From an uncultured Prevotellaceae bacterium (lineage in GTDB: Bacteria; Bacteroidota; Bacteroidia; Bacteroidales; Bacteroidaceae): 64,000 bases of DNA. The notes below the pieces were generated by a model, which saw nothing but the letters and a program-made list of their open reading frames with translations, was not told where the DNA came from and ran no database searches. The stretch lies in NCBI GenBank assembly GCA_900318685.1, contig ONLL01000002.1:62001-126000 (forward strand), written 5' to 3'. Below are positions 1 to 8,313 of the stretch, in pieces. Position 1 is the stretch's first letter; each line of letters starts with the position of its first letter. The position numbers were made by a program, and so were the translations under genes.

Positions 1-1
1 C

Positions 2-868
2 TATGCTGCTCCCTATTTCGTAGCAGCTGCCCTTAGCGACAAGATAAAGGAGATATGCGACGACCTGATGGCGAGGTTCCATAAGGCCACCCACGGCAGA
101 TCGGGCGATGCTTTAAAGAATGCGCTGAACGAACAGATGCAAAGCTTCCAGAATCAGCATCGTGGGCAGTATTTGACTGTAGAAAGCCGCGGTTTCTCGG
201 TGAGAATACCTTACTACCAGTTCCCGCTCATCTTCGGCGACTGCCTGAAAGGTCGGAATCCGTACACCGATGAGAGTATTGATCAGGGCTGCGACTTCAG
301 CAAGTCGATAGACGGCAGCTATAACAGCTACCGCAATGACGACAAGAGGAGCAACCTGCTGTTCTTCCGGCTCTGCGGTGGCGTGCCGTTTGCTAATCTT
401 GGCGGCACCGAATACGATGACTATTCCAACTATGCTATCCTGACGCTCAATGATTACGAGACGTATGCTAAGAAACGCGTTGATGCGATTTGGAGTGAGA
501 AATCAGATCTTGACCCATATAAACAAGCGCTTCTGGAGGTAGCCAAAGAAGTTTTCAGTAGTAATTTAGCGAAAAAGAAAAATGATAGAGCAGTCTATAG
601 GAAAGTGAACTACGAGCGCTTCTCGCCCAGAATTGGCTTGCAGGCAGTCACAGACTTCACTGCAGCTGTCTATCGTGTAAATGCCTATAACATCAGCACC
701 GGGCAGTATACCTATAACTCCGACTGCGGATATGACAAACTGCAATCTGAGGGTGAAAGAGATGGCCTCAGACGCTGTGAAGGAGGCTCGCGCCTCTCCG
801 ACTGGATCACTTCGAGCAATAAGCCTGAAGTACTGGTGAACGGGCAGAAGGTCGACGTAAGCTACTAA
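2..868 (+). CDS. Hypothetical protein, 5' end outside window
   Basis: The frame is open from the first bases of the window to a TAA, so the 288 visible codons are the C-terminal part of a longer protein, and the ATG at 68 is probably internal. I do not recognise a family. The visible part is of mixed composition, rich in Tyr, Asn and Asp, and ends in VNGQKVDVSY. A signal peptide cannot be judged because the N terminus is missing. It lies about 30 bases before the FN3 protein on the same strand and is probably co-transcribed with the three exported proteins that follow, so a role in the same unknown surface system is an inference from position only. Confidence 0.6.
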   Translation, partial: YAAPYFVAAALSDKIKEICDDLMARFHKATHGRSGDALKNALNEQMQSFQNQHRGQYLTVESRGFSVRIPYYQFPLIFGDCLKGRNPYTDESIDQGCDFSKSIDGSYNSYRNDDKRSNLLFFRLCGGVPFANLGGTEYDDYSNYAILTLNDYETYAKKRVDAIWSEKSDLDPYKQALLEVAKEVFSSNLAKKKNDRAVYRKVNYERFSPRIGLQAVTDFTAAVYRVNAYNISTGQYTYNSDCGYDKLQSEGERDGLRRCEGGSRLSDWITSSNKPEVLVNGQKVDVSY

Positions 869-899
869 GCACCGGAATGAACGTTAATTGTCAAGAAAT

Positions 900-3140
900 A
901 TGAGAAAAGCAAGCAAGATACTTATGGCTGCAGTGCTCCTCGCAGGGAGCCTCAGCCTGCAAGCACAGGAAACGGCCGACAGCACAGCCCTGGAGGTCAA
1001 GACTGACACCATCATCTATGATGCGCCGCTGTTGACCACGAAGATACATGCCGATGTGCGTACCTACGGCGACAGCATCATGCTGAGGTGGGTGCCCGAG
1101 GATTATGCCTCGTGGAAATACCTCTGCGACTTCGGGGTCAACGTGCTGCGTGTGGAGAAAGGAAGCATCGACCTCGACACGCTGGCCTTCCAGTTCAAGC
1201 CTCTCTCACTAGAAGGCTTCCAAGCCAAGTATGCACCCAACGACTCCAACGCTCTCGTGGCTATGGGACTTCTCTATGGAGAAAACCGGCTGAAGCCGGG
1301 ACAGACGATGAACAGGCATGGCTCGCTGGAAGCCGGCATGGAGTTCAACACTGAGCAGGACATCTCCTTCGCCTTTGCCATGCTCGTGGCAGAGTGGCGA
1401 CGCGACTTGGCACAGGACATGGCCGTGGGATTCATGGACAGGAACGTGAAGCCCGGTGCCATCTATGAATACTATGTGCAGCCCTCAGAATGGGAGAATG
1501 GCGGTGTGCTCATCTTTGAGCCAGGCGTAATCGACGGTGTGAAAAACATGCCCTTCGAGCCTGAGCCCTACGAGCCGAGGATGACCGACACGCTCACGAC
1601 GCCAAGGCGACATGTGCTTGGTTGGTGGGACGGCCAGCACTCCAGCTATGAGATAGAGCGGCGCTATCTGGCCGACGGCAAGGCCGATGGACAATGGGAG
1701 CACGTCAACATCAAACCCTACGTCTCGATGCTGGAGCAGCCACAAGGAGCATCCTATCAGGCTTTTGCCGACTCAGTGCCTCAGTTTGGCATTTATGAAT
1801 ATCGCATCATGGCCCACGACCCCTTCGGAGATCTCACCCCTCCTTCGCCAGCCTTGCGTGTCAACGTCTATGACAATGAGCCGCCTCGTGCGCCACAGCT
1901 CACCCGCATACTTTTGGAATACCCCGGCGAGACACTCACTGAGAAGGTCATGGCTCACTTCTACTGGCAGAAGGACACGCTGGAGGCCGATGTCAATGGC
2001 TACATCATCTATTACAATGATCAAGGCGACGAGGGTGAATGGCTGCCCCTGACCGACGACATAATCAGTCCCACCGACACTACGGCGGTCATCGACGTGA
2101 CAGGACGCAAGACAGGCATGGTGTGCATATCGGCTGTTGACCAGTCAGGCAATGAGGCTCCATCTTTTGCACAGCTGCTCGAACTGCGCGACTATCAGGC
2201 TCCCGCTGCTCCCGACTCGCTTCGTGCCCGATTGGTGCCACTGGACGTGAACCAGATGATGGGTAAGAACGGTCGTTACGGTTATGTGATACTCGACTGG
2301 AAACCCAAGCCTGAGGACACCGACATCCGCTATTATGACCTGGCCTTTGCCAACGACACCACCCATGTGTTCCTGCTTCGCAACGAGGGCGGCATACGCG
2401 AGCGTATGTTTCTCGACTCGCTCGTGCTCGACGCCAACCAGAAATACATCTACTATCAGGTGCGTGCCGTCGATAATTCAAACAACATAGGTCCCTGGAG
2501 CCCGTGGATAGAAGTGAAACGCCCGCACATCACACCTCCCACCACGCCCCACATCGACACGTCGAGGCACAGCGACGAGGAGGGCATGCACATGGAGTGG
2601 ATCGTAGGAATGGATGCTGATATGGATTATCACTTGGCCTATCGCCGCAGTGGCGACAACGCACCGTGGGAAGTGATAGGCCGCTACGATGCCGACTCGC
2701 TGAAGGCGTGCGGCTATCGCATCATCATCGACGACAACCCGCCCTTCGACCGTGAGCAGCGCTACTATTACTACGTGGAAAGCTTCAACTCCTCGCCCTA
2801 CACGTCGAAGAGCCTTGCCATCAGCTGGATGCATCAGGGGCCGAAAGTGCTGAACGTAGGTATCGAGCTGGCCGGCGACTATATGGAAAAGGAAAAGCTG
2901 ACACGACTGGTGTGGGATGCAGGTAAGCTGCCCATCGACGCACCCTACTACTACTGCATCTACCGCAAGTGGTCTGGCGACGATAAGTTCCGCTTCGTTG
3001 TCAGTGTACCCGCCGACCAGCCTGAGTACACCGATCAGCTGCTCCATCAGGGCGAAGAGGCCGAATACTATGTGATGATACAGTGGCGCGACGGCAGACA
3101 GAGCACGGCGTCGAACGTGGTAAAAATAGCCCACCCCTAG
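900..3140 (+). CDS. Secreted fibronectin type III repeat protein
   Basis: A 746-residue exported protein. The N terminus (MRKASKILMAAVLLAG, then QAQE) is a signal peptide without a lipobox. An in-frame TTG lies 12 bases upstream, but the ATG fits the signal peptide better. From about residue 210 to the end the protein is a string of beta-sandwich modules of FN3 type; linkers such as PPRAPQL, APAAPDSL and PPTTPH mark module starts, and aromatic patterns such as YYYYVESFN and YYQVRAVDN mark late strands. FN3 strings usually act as spacers or binding modules in surface proteins; no catalytic domain is visible. The last codons and the TAG stop lie inside a GC-rich repeat copy. It precedes two lipoproteins on the same strand. 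Confidence 0.8.
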   Translation: MRKASKILMAAVLLAGSLSLQAQETADSTALEVKTDTIIYDAPLLTTKIHADVRTYGDSIMLRWVPEDYASWKYLCDFGVNVLRVEKGSIDLDTLAFQFKPLSLEGFQAKYAPNDSNALVAMGLLYGENRLKPGQTMNRHGSLEAGMEFNTEQDISFAFAMLVAEWRRDLAQDMAVGFMDRNVKPGAIYEYYVQPSEWENGGVLIFEPGVIDGVKNMPFEPEPYEPRMTDTLTTPRRHVLGWWDGQHSSYEIERRYLADGKADGQWEHVNIKPYVSMLEQPQGASYQAFADSVPQFGIYEYRIMAHDPFGDLTPPSPALRVNVYDNEPPRAPQLTRILLEYPGETLTEKVMAHFYWQKDTLEADVNGYIIYYNDQGDEGEWLPLTDDIISPTDTTAVIDVTGRKTGMVCISAVDQSGNEAPSFAQLLELRDYQAPAAPDSLRARLVPLDVNQMMGKNGRYGYVILDWKPKPEDTDIRYYDLAFANDTTHVFLLRNEGGIRERMFLDSLVLDANQKYIYYQVRAVDNSNNIGPWSPWIEVKRPHITPPTTPHIDTSRHSDEEGMHMEWIVGMDADMDYHLAYRRSGDNAPWEVIGRYDADSLKACGYRIIIDDNPPFDREQRYYYYVESFNSSPYTSKSLAISWMHQGPKVLNVGIELAGDYMEKEKLTRLVWDAGKLPIDAPYYYCIYRKWSGDDKFRFVVSVPADQPEYTDQLLHQGEEAEYYVMIQWRDGRQSTASNVVKIAHP

Positions 3141-3159
3141 CCCCTCCCCAAGGGAGGGA
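3130..3159 (+). repeat. GC-rich palindromic element, copy A
   Basis: The copy overlaps the stop codon of the FN3 gene (CCCTAG). Read on the minus strand it matches copy B 107 bases downstream: a TGGGGAGGG core, then GCTAGGGG and TGGG. A and B are therefore inverted relative to each other. Confidence 0.6.
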
Positions 3160-3201
3160 ACTCTGAATGAAGTTCCATCTTACCTAAAAATGCGATAGAT
3201 T

Positions 3202-4035
3202 ATGGACAGAAAGAAGATACAACTAAAAATAGCAAAAACCTTCCTGTGGCTCGTCACTATCATATCCCCCCTCCCCTGGGGAGGGCTAGGGGGTGGGTTT
3301 CTGCTCTGCTCCTGTGGAGAATACTGGGATGGCGGTGAGCCGGTGGCGGCACGCAAGATGACGCTGGGACGGAGGGCGGTGAACCTCATGGTGGGCGACC
3401 GCTATCGCATACCTGTCATCTTCCAACCCGACACGCTGTCGAACCGCTCCGTGTTCTGGATGACGGAAGACGAGGATGTGGCTGTCGTAGAGAACGACAC
3501 GGTCGTTGGTCTCAGTCAGGGGCTGACACGAGCCTATGCGCTGAGCGTCAGCGACCTCCAGACCGATACCTGCTGGGTGAACGTGCTGCCGGCGATGTAT
3601 CTCAATCCGAAGGCCTATCCCTACGACATGGTCATCTATGCCGATGTCACCATCCACGGCCACAAGTACACCACGGCCGATGAGGACTCACTCATCATAG
3701 CGGCCTATTGCTTCGATGAACTGCGCGGAATAGGCAAGATGCGAGAGTGGAAGGGACGCGACTACATGGAGATTCGCGTATACAGCCCACAAATCGATGG
3801 CAGTCCCGTCAGTCTGCGCTGCTACTACCGCGGAAAGGGATTGGTGGAGGTTTTTCGCAATAGGTTTGAGTTCAACGGCGAAGCCTATGGCACGCTCTCG
3901 AATCTGATACAGCTGACGCTAGATGATAATGCCGAGGAATTGAAACCCTATATTCCTGATGACGGTAATCCTTACATTGACCTGCCTGACTCTGTAGAGG
4001 TGGATGCTGATAAAGATAATTCTCAAACAAATTAA
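3202..4035 (+). CDS. Lipoprotein with Ig-like domain
   Basis: A 277-residue probable lipoprotein. The signal sequence ends in LLCSC, with Cys38 the likely lipidated residue. The segment after it (about 48-115: LMVGDRYRIPV, VFWMTEDEDVAVV, VVGLSQG) has the pattern of a bacterial Ig-like (Big_2-like) domain; the rest is beta-rich and unrecognised. The hydrophobic part of the signal peptide is interrupted by residues PLPWGGLGGG, which are encoded by a GC-rich repeat also found elsewhere in the window. Without them the signal would be of ordinary length. The ATG is 61 bases after the FN3 gene and the stop is 9 bases before the next lipoprotein gene, so an operon is likely. The function is unknown. 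Confidence 0.72.
   Translation: MDRKKIQLKIAKTFLWLVTIISPLPWGGLGGGFLLCSCGEYWDGGEPVAARKMTLGRRAVNLMVGDRYRIPVIFQPDTLSNRSVFWMTEDEDVAVVENDTVVGLSQGLTRAYALSVSDLQTDTCWVNVLPAMYLNPKAYPYDMVIYADVTIHGHKYTTADEDSLIIAAYCFDELRGIGKMREWKGRDYMEIRVYSPQIDGSPVSLRCYYRGKGLVEVFRNRFEFNGEAYGTLSNLIQLTLDDNAEELKPYIPDDGNPYIDLPDSVEVDADKDNSQTN
3266..3297 (+). repeat. GC-rich palindromic element, copy B (in frame)
   Basis: A CCCCCCTCCCC arm facing GGGGAGGG, followed by CTAGGGGGTGGG. It is read in frame as PLPWGGLGGG inside the lipoprotein signal peptide and is inverted relative to copy A. Confidence 0.65.
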
Positions 4036-4044
4036 TATAGTGTT

Positions 4045-6642
4045 ATGAACAGATATCTTCAGAACATATTGATGTTCGCAGCGGTCTCGTTGACATTGAC
4101 ATCATGCAATTTGTTTATCGACGATGATGAACTCGAAATGAACCGATTCAGGGATGTGCCTGTTCACAGCGGCGACGGCTATGAAACACCTATCACGGAA
4201 GAGGATAATGGCTGCACGATTTCCTATCGATTCAACAGCGACGTACGCTATCTCGATGAGCAGACACAACGCTATATCACCAGTGTAGAGCATGATGAAA
4301 CGGGAGCTTTTATCGAAATACACTTTGCAGACAACACACCCAATAACTTGCTGCCTGTGGAAGGGGAAATACTGGTGAGCCGGGCCACAGACAAATTTGA
4401 CTGGGGTTGCAATCATCGCGTGCGACGTATGGCGCATGTTAATGGTGAATACAAGATTCTGGGCACTTACTGCACCTTGAAAGAAACCTACGCGCAACTC
4501 GACATCGATGGCGATATGAAGATGGGTTATGAGGAAGCTTACTATGTGTTGCCTGATCCCGAAGTAGAGAAAGAAGGAGATCTGATAGAGGCATCACGCA
4601 CCAGGGCTGACGACGATTCAGGAGAGTCACTGGTATCCTTCACTGATGAAGGACTGATTGTTAATTTCCCTCTTACAGCGGGTTTTGATGTGTCAACACC
4701 TTCTGGTTTTTCATTTAGTATTGGAGTAGAAGGAAAAGAGACGGTTACGCTGGATCTTAATTTCGATGATTTCAGCCTAAGCAATATGCTTTTTATGATG
4801 ACCAAAACGGTGGAGGAGTCGTACGATATTAGCATTGGTGGAAGTTATACGTATTCTAATTCTAAAAAGAATAAGAGATTATTGCGCACATGGCATCCGG
4901 TCAAGGCAAAGGCTGTCACAATAGGTCCTTTACTACTGGTGCTTTCGCTTGATATAAGCTTGTCTTTCAGTGTGAGTGTGAGTGCATCGTTAGATATCAG
5001 TAGTTATAAGAAAACAATATACACCTATACTTTTGATCTGGAACGCATGAAATGCACCAAGAAAGAACATGTGGTGCAGGACGATCCACTTCACTTTTCT
5101 GGCTCATTTGGGGGCAGGGCAGGCTTTTCACTAGATTTCATCTTCGCCATAGGAATCTACGGAAAAGTTCTCAGTGTCAAGATTATCCCAAGTATATGGG
5201 TGGGAGTAGAGGCCTCTCTTGCCAAGCTTAAACAGATGCAGTGGCGTTCATATGGAAGTGACATAACCTGTTATCCTGTTGACTTATCGGATGCTCCTTC
5301 CATTGAGGCTCCAAAGGTAGAGATTTCTTTGACACTAGCCGTAACCCTCGACCTGACTATGGATGATTGGTTTGGTAGTTCGAGTACTTATCGAACATTG
5401 GAAGAAAAGGAAGAGTGGCTTCAAAGAATGCGTGACATTGCTGACAAGAATAGTGACTACTATCAGAAAATCAAGAATGACGCAAATATTTCTGATGAAG
5501 ATAAAGACGCCTTACTTGATGATGACCACGAAGAATATGGGGCCAGCGTGACGCTAGGTCCTTGGACTATTGAGTCACTTACCTTCGAATGGAAATGGTT
5601 TCCTGAGATGTCTTCTGAGATTAGCATTTACAGAACAGCGAATCAGTTCACTGGCGATATGATGTTCTTAGCAAGCTATACCGTAGGAAAATTGGGCCTC
5701 CTTGTCAATATAGTAGGCCAAGAGTATGTACCTGCTTTGGTTATTACGGATGGGGATAAGTATGTGGGAACACTCTTCGCTAATCATCACGGATTAGAAA
5801 CTATTGTGAAATATAGGCAATATATGTTCTATCTTAATGATCTCGATTTGAAAGATAATCACGTGTATAAAGCTTATCCATGTTATTACAGTAAGGAGGA
5901 CATAGAATCGTTTGGTTTTGACCAGTCATACCCCGGCCCTCCGGTCGCAATAGACAAAGGCATGGAATTTTGTACTACTACTCCTTCGGCTGTTATCTCA
6001 AAGGTTGAGACCTATGGCTTTGAAAAAGAGTTCGATGAAAATCACCAGTTTGGACCGAGAAAGGACCAATACTATCGTTATACCTACAAGATATATACCT
6101 ACTCAAAGCTGGATGGCGCTACCAACATCGAATCGTGGGGTGTCCGCGAGCGGCTATCAAAGACTGATAAAGTATTTGATGGTACAAATGCCGCCATAAA
6201 AGGTGATGGCACCTATCGCATGAAATGGAAGTTCCACCAATACACAGGCCTCATTACCGAAGCTGACTATTGTGACGTTAGGCTTATTTCATTTTTCACT
6301 CCTTTTGAAGACGATAGCGACAAGATTCAAATTGAACGTGAGGCCGGCTCTGAATATCACCTTAGATTCTTTACCGATAATTCTTATCTTCTGTACATAG
6401 ATCGTGAACTTACAACAGTAGGCAAGAGTTTAGATTCACGACTCAGGGGCGAAAGTGATTCAGATGATGACTTAGAAGTTGATGACATTGAAGATGATAA
6501 CATTGAAAATGATAACGTAGAAGTGGAACTCGAAGCCATTGAGACCCTCGATGGTCGTGTCATCTGGGCGCGTCCCGGCTACGATCCAGAGGAGGACGCA
6601 AGGGAACAGGTACAGCCGTTGCGTTTGCGAACACAGATATAA
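4045..6642 (+). CDS. Large lipoprotein of unknown function
   Basis: An 865-residue lipoprotein: the signal peptide ends LTLTSC with lipobox Cys21, followed by an acidic stretch (NLFIDDDELE) of the kind seen on surface lipoproteins. I recognise no domain. The middle (about 200-340) alternates short beta strands rich in Ser, Leu and Val, and the region near 450-490 is charged and helical. The last 65 residues contain a strongly acidic tract (SDDDLEVDDIEDDN) and an end with Arg and Gln. It is the last gene of the FN3/lipoprotein series and is followed by a hairpin that could end the transcript. By eye its second half is more AT-rich than its neighbours. A surface-exposed structural or binding role is an inference only. 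Confidence 0.7.
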   Translation: MNRYLQNILMFAAVSLTLTSCNLFIDDDELEMNRFRDVPVHSGDGYETPITEEDNGCTISYRFNSDVRYLDEQTQRYITSVEHDETGAFIEIHFADNTPNNLLPVEGEILVSRATDKFDWGCNHRVRRMAHVNGEYKILGTYCTLKETYAQLDIDGDMKMGYEEAYYVLPDPEVEKEGDLIEASRTRADDDSGESLVSFTDEGLIVNFPLTAGFDVSTPSGFSFSIGVEGKETVTLDLNFDDFSLSNMLFMMTKTVEESYDISIGGSYTYSNSKKNKRLLRTWHPVKAKAVTIGPLLLVLSLDISLSFSVSVSASLDISSYKKTIYTYTFDLERMKCTKKEHVVQDDPLHFSGSFGGRAGFSLDFIFAIGIYGKVLSVKIIPSIWVGVEASLAKLKQMQWRSYGSDITCYPVDLSDAPSIEAPKVEISLTLAVTLDLTMDDWFGSSSTYRTLEEKEEWLQRMRDIADKNSDYYQKIKNDANISDEDKDALLDDDHEEYGASVTLGPWTIESLTFEWKWFPEMSSEISIYRTANQFTGDMMFLASYTVGKLGLLVNIVGQEYVPALVITDGDKYVGTLFANHHGLETIVKYRQYMFYLNDLDLKDNHVYKAYPCYYSKEDIESFGFDQSYPGPPVAIDKGMEFCTTTPSAVISKVETYGFEKEFDENHQFGPRKDQYYRYTYKIYTYSKLDGATNIESWGVRERLSKTDKVFDGTNAAIKGDGTYRMKWKFHQYTGLITEADYCDVRLISFFTPFEDDSDKIQIEREAGSEYHLRFFTDNSYLLYIDRELTTVGKSLDSRLRGESDSDDDLEVDDIEDDNIENDNVEVELEAIETLDGRVIWARPGYDPEEDAREQVQPLRLRTQI

Positions 6643-6676
6643 GCGATTTAAAATTTGTGAGCTTTATCATATTCTA

Positions 6677-6721
6677 GGAGTGCTACTTCGGGTTTTCAGT
6701 GAATATCGAGAGTAGCACTCC
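6677..6721 (+). terminator. Hairpin after lipoprotein operon
   Basis: GGAGTGCTACT pairs perfectly with AGTAGCACTCC (11 bp) across a 23-base loop, 35 bases after the stop codon. There is no T-run, so it may be an RNA-end hairpin rather than a classical intrinsic terminator. Confidence 0.45.
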
Positions 6722-6829
6722 AGTTCTAAATGATTATGTGGCGTAACTATATGTCTTTCTAGTCAAAAGTGTATTTTTTCAACCTATATACCTGGCATGG
6801 AGGTTATATTTGGCGTTTTTTTAGGTTCT

Positions 6830-6867
6830 ATTCGGAATTTCCTGTAATTTTGTGGAAAATTCCGAAT
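6830..6867 (+). promoter_or_regulatory. Palindromic promoter unit, copy 1
   Basis: Perfect 11-bp inverted arms ATTCGGAATTT and AAATTCCGAAT enclose a 16-base spacer that contains TAATTTTG, a match to the Bacteroidota -7 box TAnnTTTG. Binding to the arms would cover the promoter, suggesting repression. Confidence 0.55.
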
Positions 6868-6881
6868 AGATGTTTGGCTGT

Positions 6882-6919
6882 ATTCGGGATTTATTGTAAT
6901 TTTGCAGAAAATTCCGAAT
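6882..6919 (+). promoter_or_regulatory. Palindromic promoter unit, copy 2
   Basis: Same design as copy 1, shifted 52 bases: arms ATTCGGGATTT and AAATTCCGAAT (10 of 11 pairs), the same 16-base spacer length, and TAATTTTG at 6897-6904. The right arm touches the start codon of the ATPase, so a transcript from this copy would be almost leaderless. Confidence 0.55.
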
Positions 6920-8183
6920 GCAAATGGTACAATACATTCAACGAGAGACTTATCTTCGCCAGTTGACAGACCGCAGGGACAATGGTGAAATAAAGATTGT
7001 CACTGGCCCACGTCGCAGCGGCAAGTCGTGGCTGCTCAGTCGCATATACAAGGACTACCTGCTTCAACAGGGCGTAGCAGAGAGTAGCATCATTATTGTT
7101 TCGTTTGACATGGATGATGAGGAGGAGACTGGCAACCTGACCGAGCGTCAAGCTTTGAAGGACTATCTCTACAGCCGCATCATTGACGACGAGACGCCTT
7201 ACTATGTGATATTAGATGAGGTGCAAGAGGTTGAAGGGTTCGAGAGAATCGTTAACGGTCTTAACGCGAGAGACAATGTTGACGTCTACGTTACGGGCAG
7301 CAACTCCCACTTTCTTTCCTCTGACATCAAGACAATATTCCGCGGACGTGGCGACGAAGTGAGGGTCTATCCGTTCTCGTTCAGGGAATTCTGTACTGGC
7401 CGTACGGAGCCCGTCAATGAGCTGTGGAAGGAATACTACACCTATGGTGGAATGCCAGGCCTGCTTCGCCAGCGTACACCTGAGCAGAAGATGGCTTACC
7501 TGCAACGTCTTTGGAACAAAACCTATCTGGATGATGTAGTGGAGCGCCACAAGGTGAAGAATCGTGAGGCGCTGTCGACACTTGCCGATGCACTCTGCTC
7601 GTCGGTGGGTTCGCTGACCAATCCCAACCGTATCAGTAATGTGCTTAGGAATGTCCAAAACATAAAAATTGATTCAGAAACTATCGCCCGATACATTAAT
7701 TATCTGGAAGAAGCTTTCTTGTTTGAGGGAACTAAGCGCTATAACATCAAGGGCAACAAATATTTCGAGAGTATCAAGAAGTATTATGCCGTGGACGTAG
7801 GGCTGAGGAATGCCAAGCTGAATTTCCGTCAGCAGGAGTTGACGCATATCATGGAGAATGTCATCTACAACGAACTGCGCATGAGGGGGTACGTGGTTGA
7901 TGTGGGGGTGGTAGAAGCTCGAGAAATGCGTGGTGGAAAGTTGGAATATATCCAGTATGAGGTCGACTTCATTGCCAGTAACGGTCTGGAAAAATACTAT
8001 GTTCAATCGGCTTTCGCCATCGACAGCGAGGAGAAGCACCAGCAGGAGCTGAGGTCGCTGCTGAAGATTGATGACAGTTTCAGCAAGGTTGTCATCACAG
8101 GCAGCGACATCGCTGAATATACTGATGAGAAAGGCATCCGCTTCATGGGGCTCTTTCAGTTCCTGCTGCATGGCCTTCGGTGA
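6918..8183 (+). CDS. AAA_14 / DUF4143 family ATPase
   Basis: A 421-residue P-loop ATPase of the AAA_14 plus DUF4143 type, a family common and multicopy in Bacteroidota whose cellular role is not settled. Walker A is GPRRSGKS near residues 30-37, Walker B is VILDEVQE near 97-104, and VYVTGSNS carries the sensor-like strand. The part from about 200 to 365 corresponds to DUF4143, ending in a nuclease-like strand pattern (YEVDFI, then YYVQSAF). The second ATG, 6 bases downstream (MVQYIQRE), is an equally good start. The promoter is a tandem pair of palindromes, suggesting tight and perhaps self-mediated control. It stands alone between the lipoprotein group and the M6 protease. Confidence 0.85.
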   Translation: MQMVQYIQRETYLRQLTDRRDNGEIKIVTGPRRSGKSWLLSRIYKDYLLQQGVAESSIIIVSFDMDDEEETGNLTERQALKDYLYSRIIDDETPYYVILDEVQEVEGFERIVNGLNARDNVDVYVTGSNSHFLSSDIKTIFRGRGDEVRVYPFSFREFCTGRTEPVNELWKEYYTYGGMPGLLRQRTPEQKMAYLQRLWNKTYLDDVVERHKVKNREALSTLADALCSSVGSLTNPNRISNVLRNVQNIKIDSETIARYINYLEEAFLFEGTKRYNIKGNKYFESIKKYYAVDVGLRNAKLNFRQQELTHIMENVIYNELRMRGYVVDVGVVEAREMRGGKLEYIQYEVDFIASNGLEKYYVQSAFAIDSEEKHQQELRSLLKIDDSFSKVVITGSDIAEYTDEKGIRFMGLFQFLLHGLR

Positions 8184-8258
8184 AGAGCATCCAGATGGTA
8201 AACTTATCTTGTTGTCGATGGAGGAAAGACCGAATGAGCACAACTTTTCACTTTTTCA

Positions 8259-8290
8259 TTTGGTGTTCTCATCACTTATTTGTATCTTTG
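8259..8290 (+). promoter_or_regulatory. Promoter of M6 metalloprotease
   Basis: TATCTTTG at 8283-8290 matches the -7 box, and TTTG at 8259-8262 serves as the -33 box with a 20-base gap. Transcription would start near 8297, which rules out any start codon before 8299 for the next gene. Confidence 0.65.
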
Positions 8291-8313
8291 CAGTCTCAAT
8301 GGAACAAAGAATA

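Noticed and set aside
8068..8313. N-terminal extension of the first M6 protease
   Set aside because: It overlaps the end of the ATPase gene and precedes the promoter at 8283-8290; the signal peptide begins at 8314.
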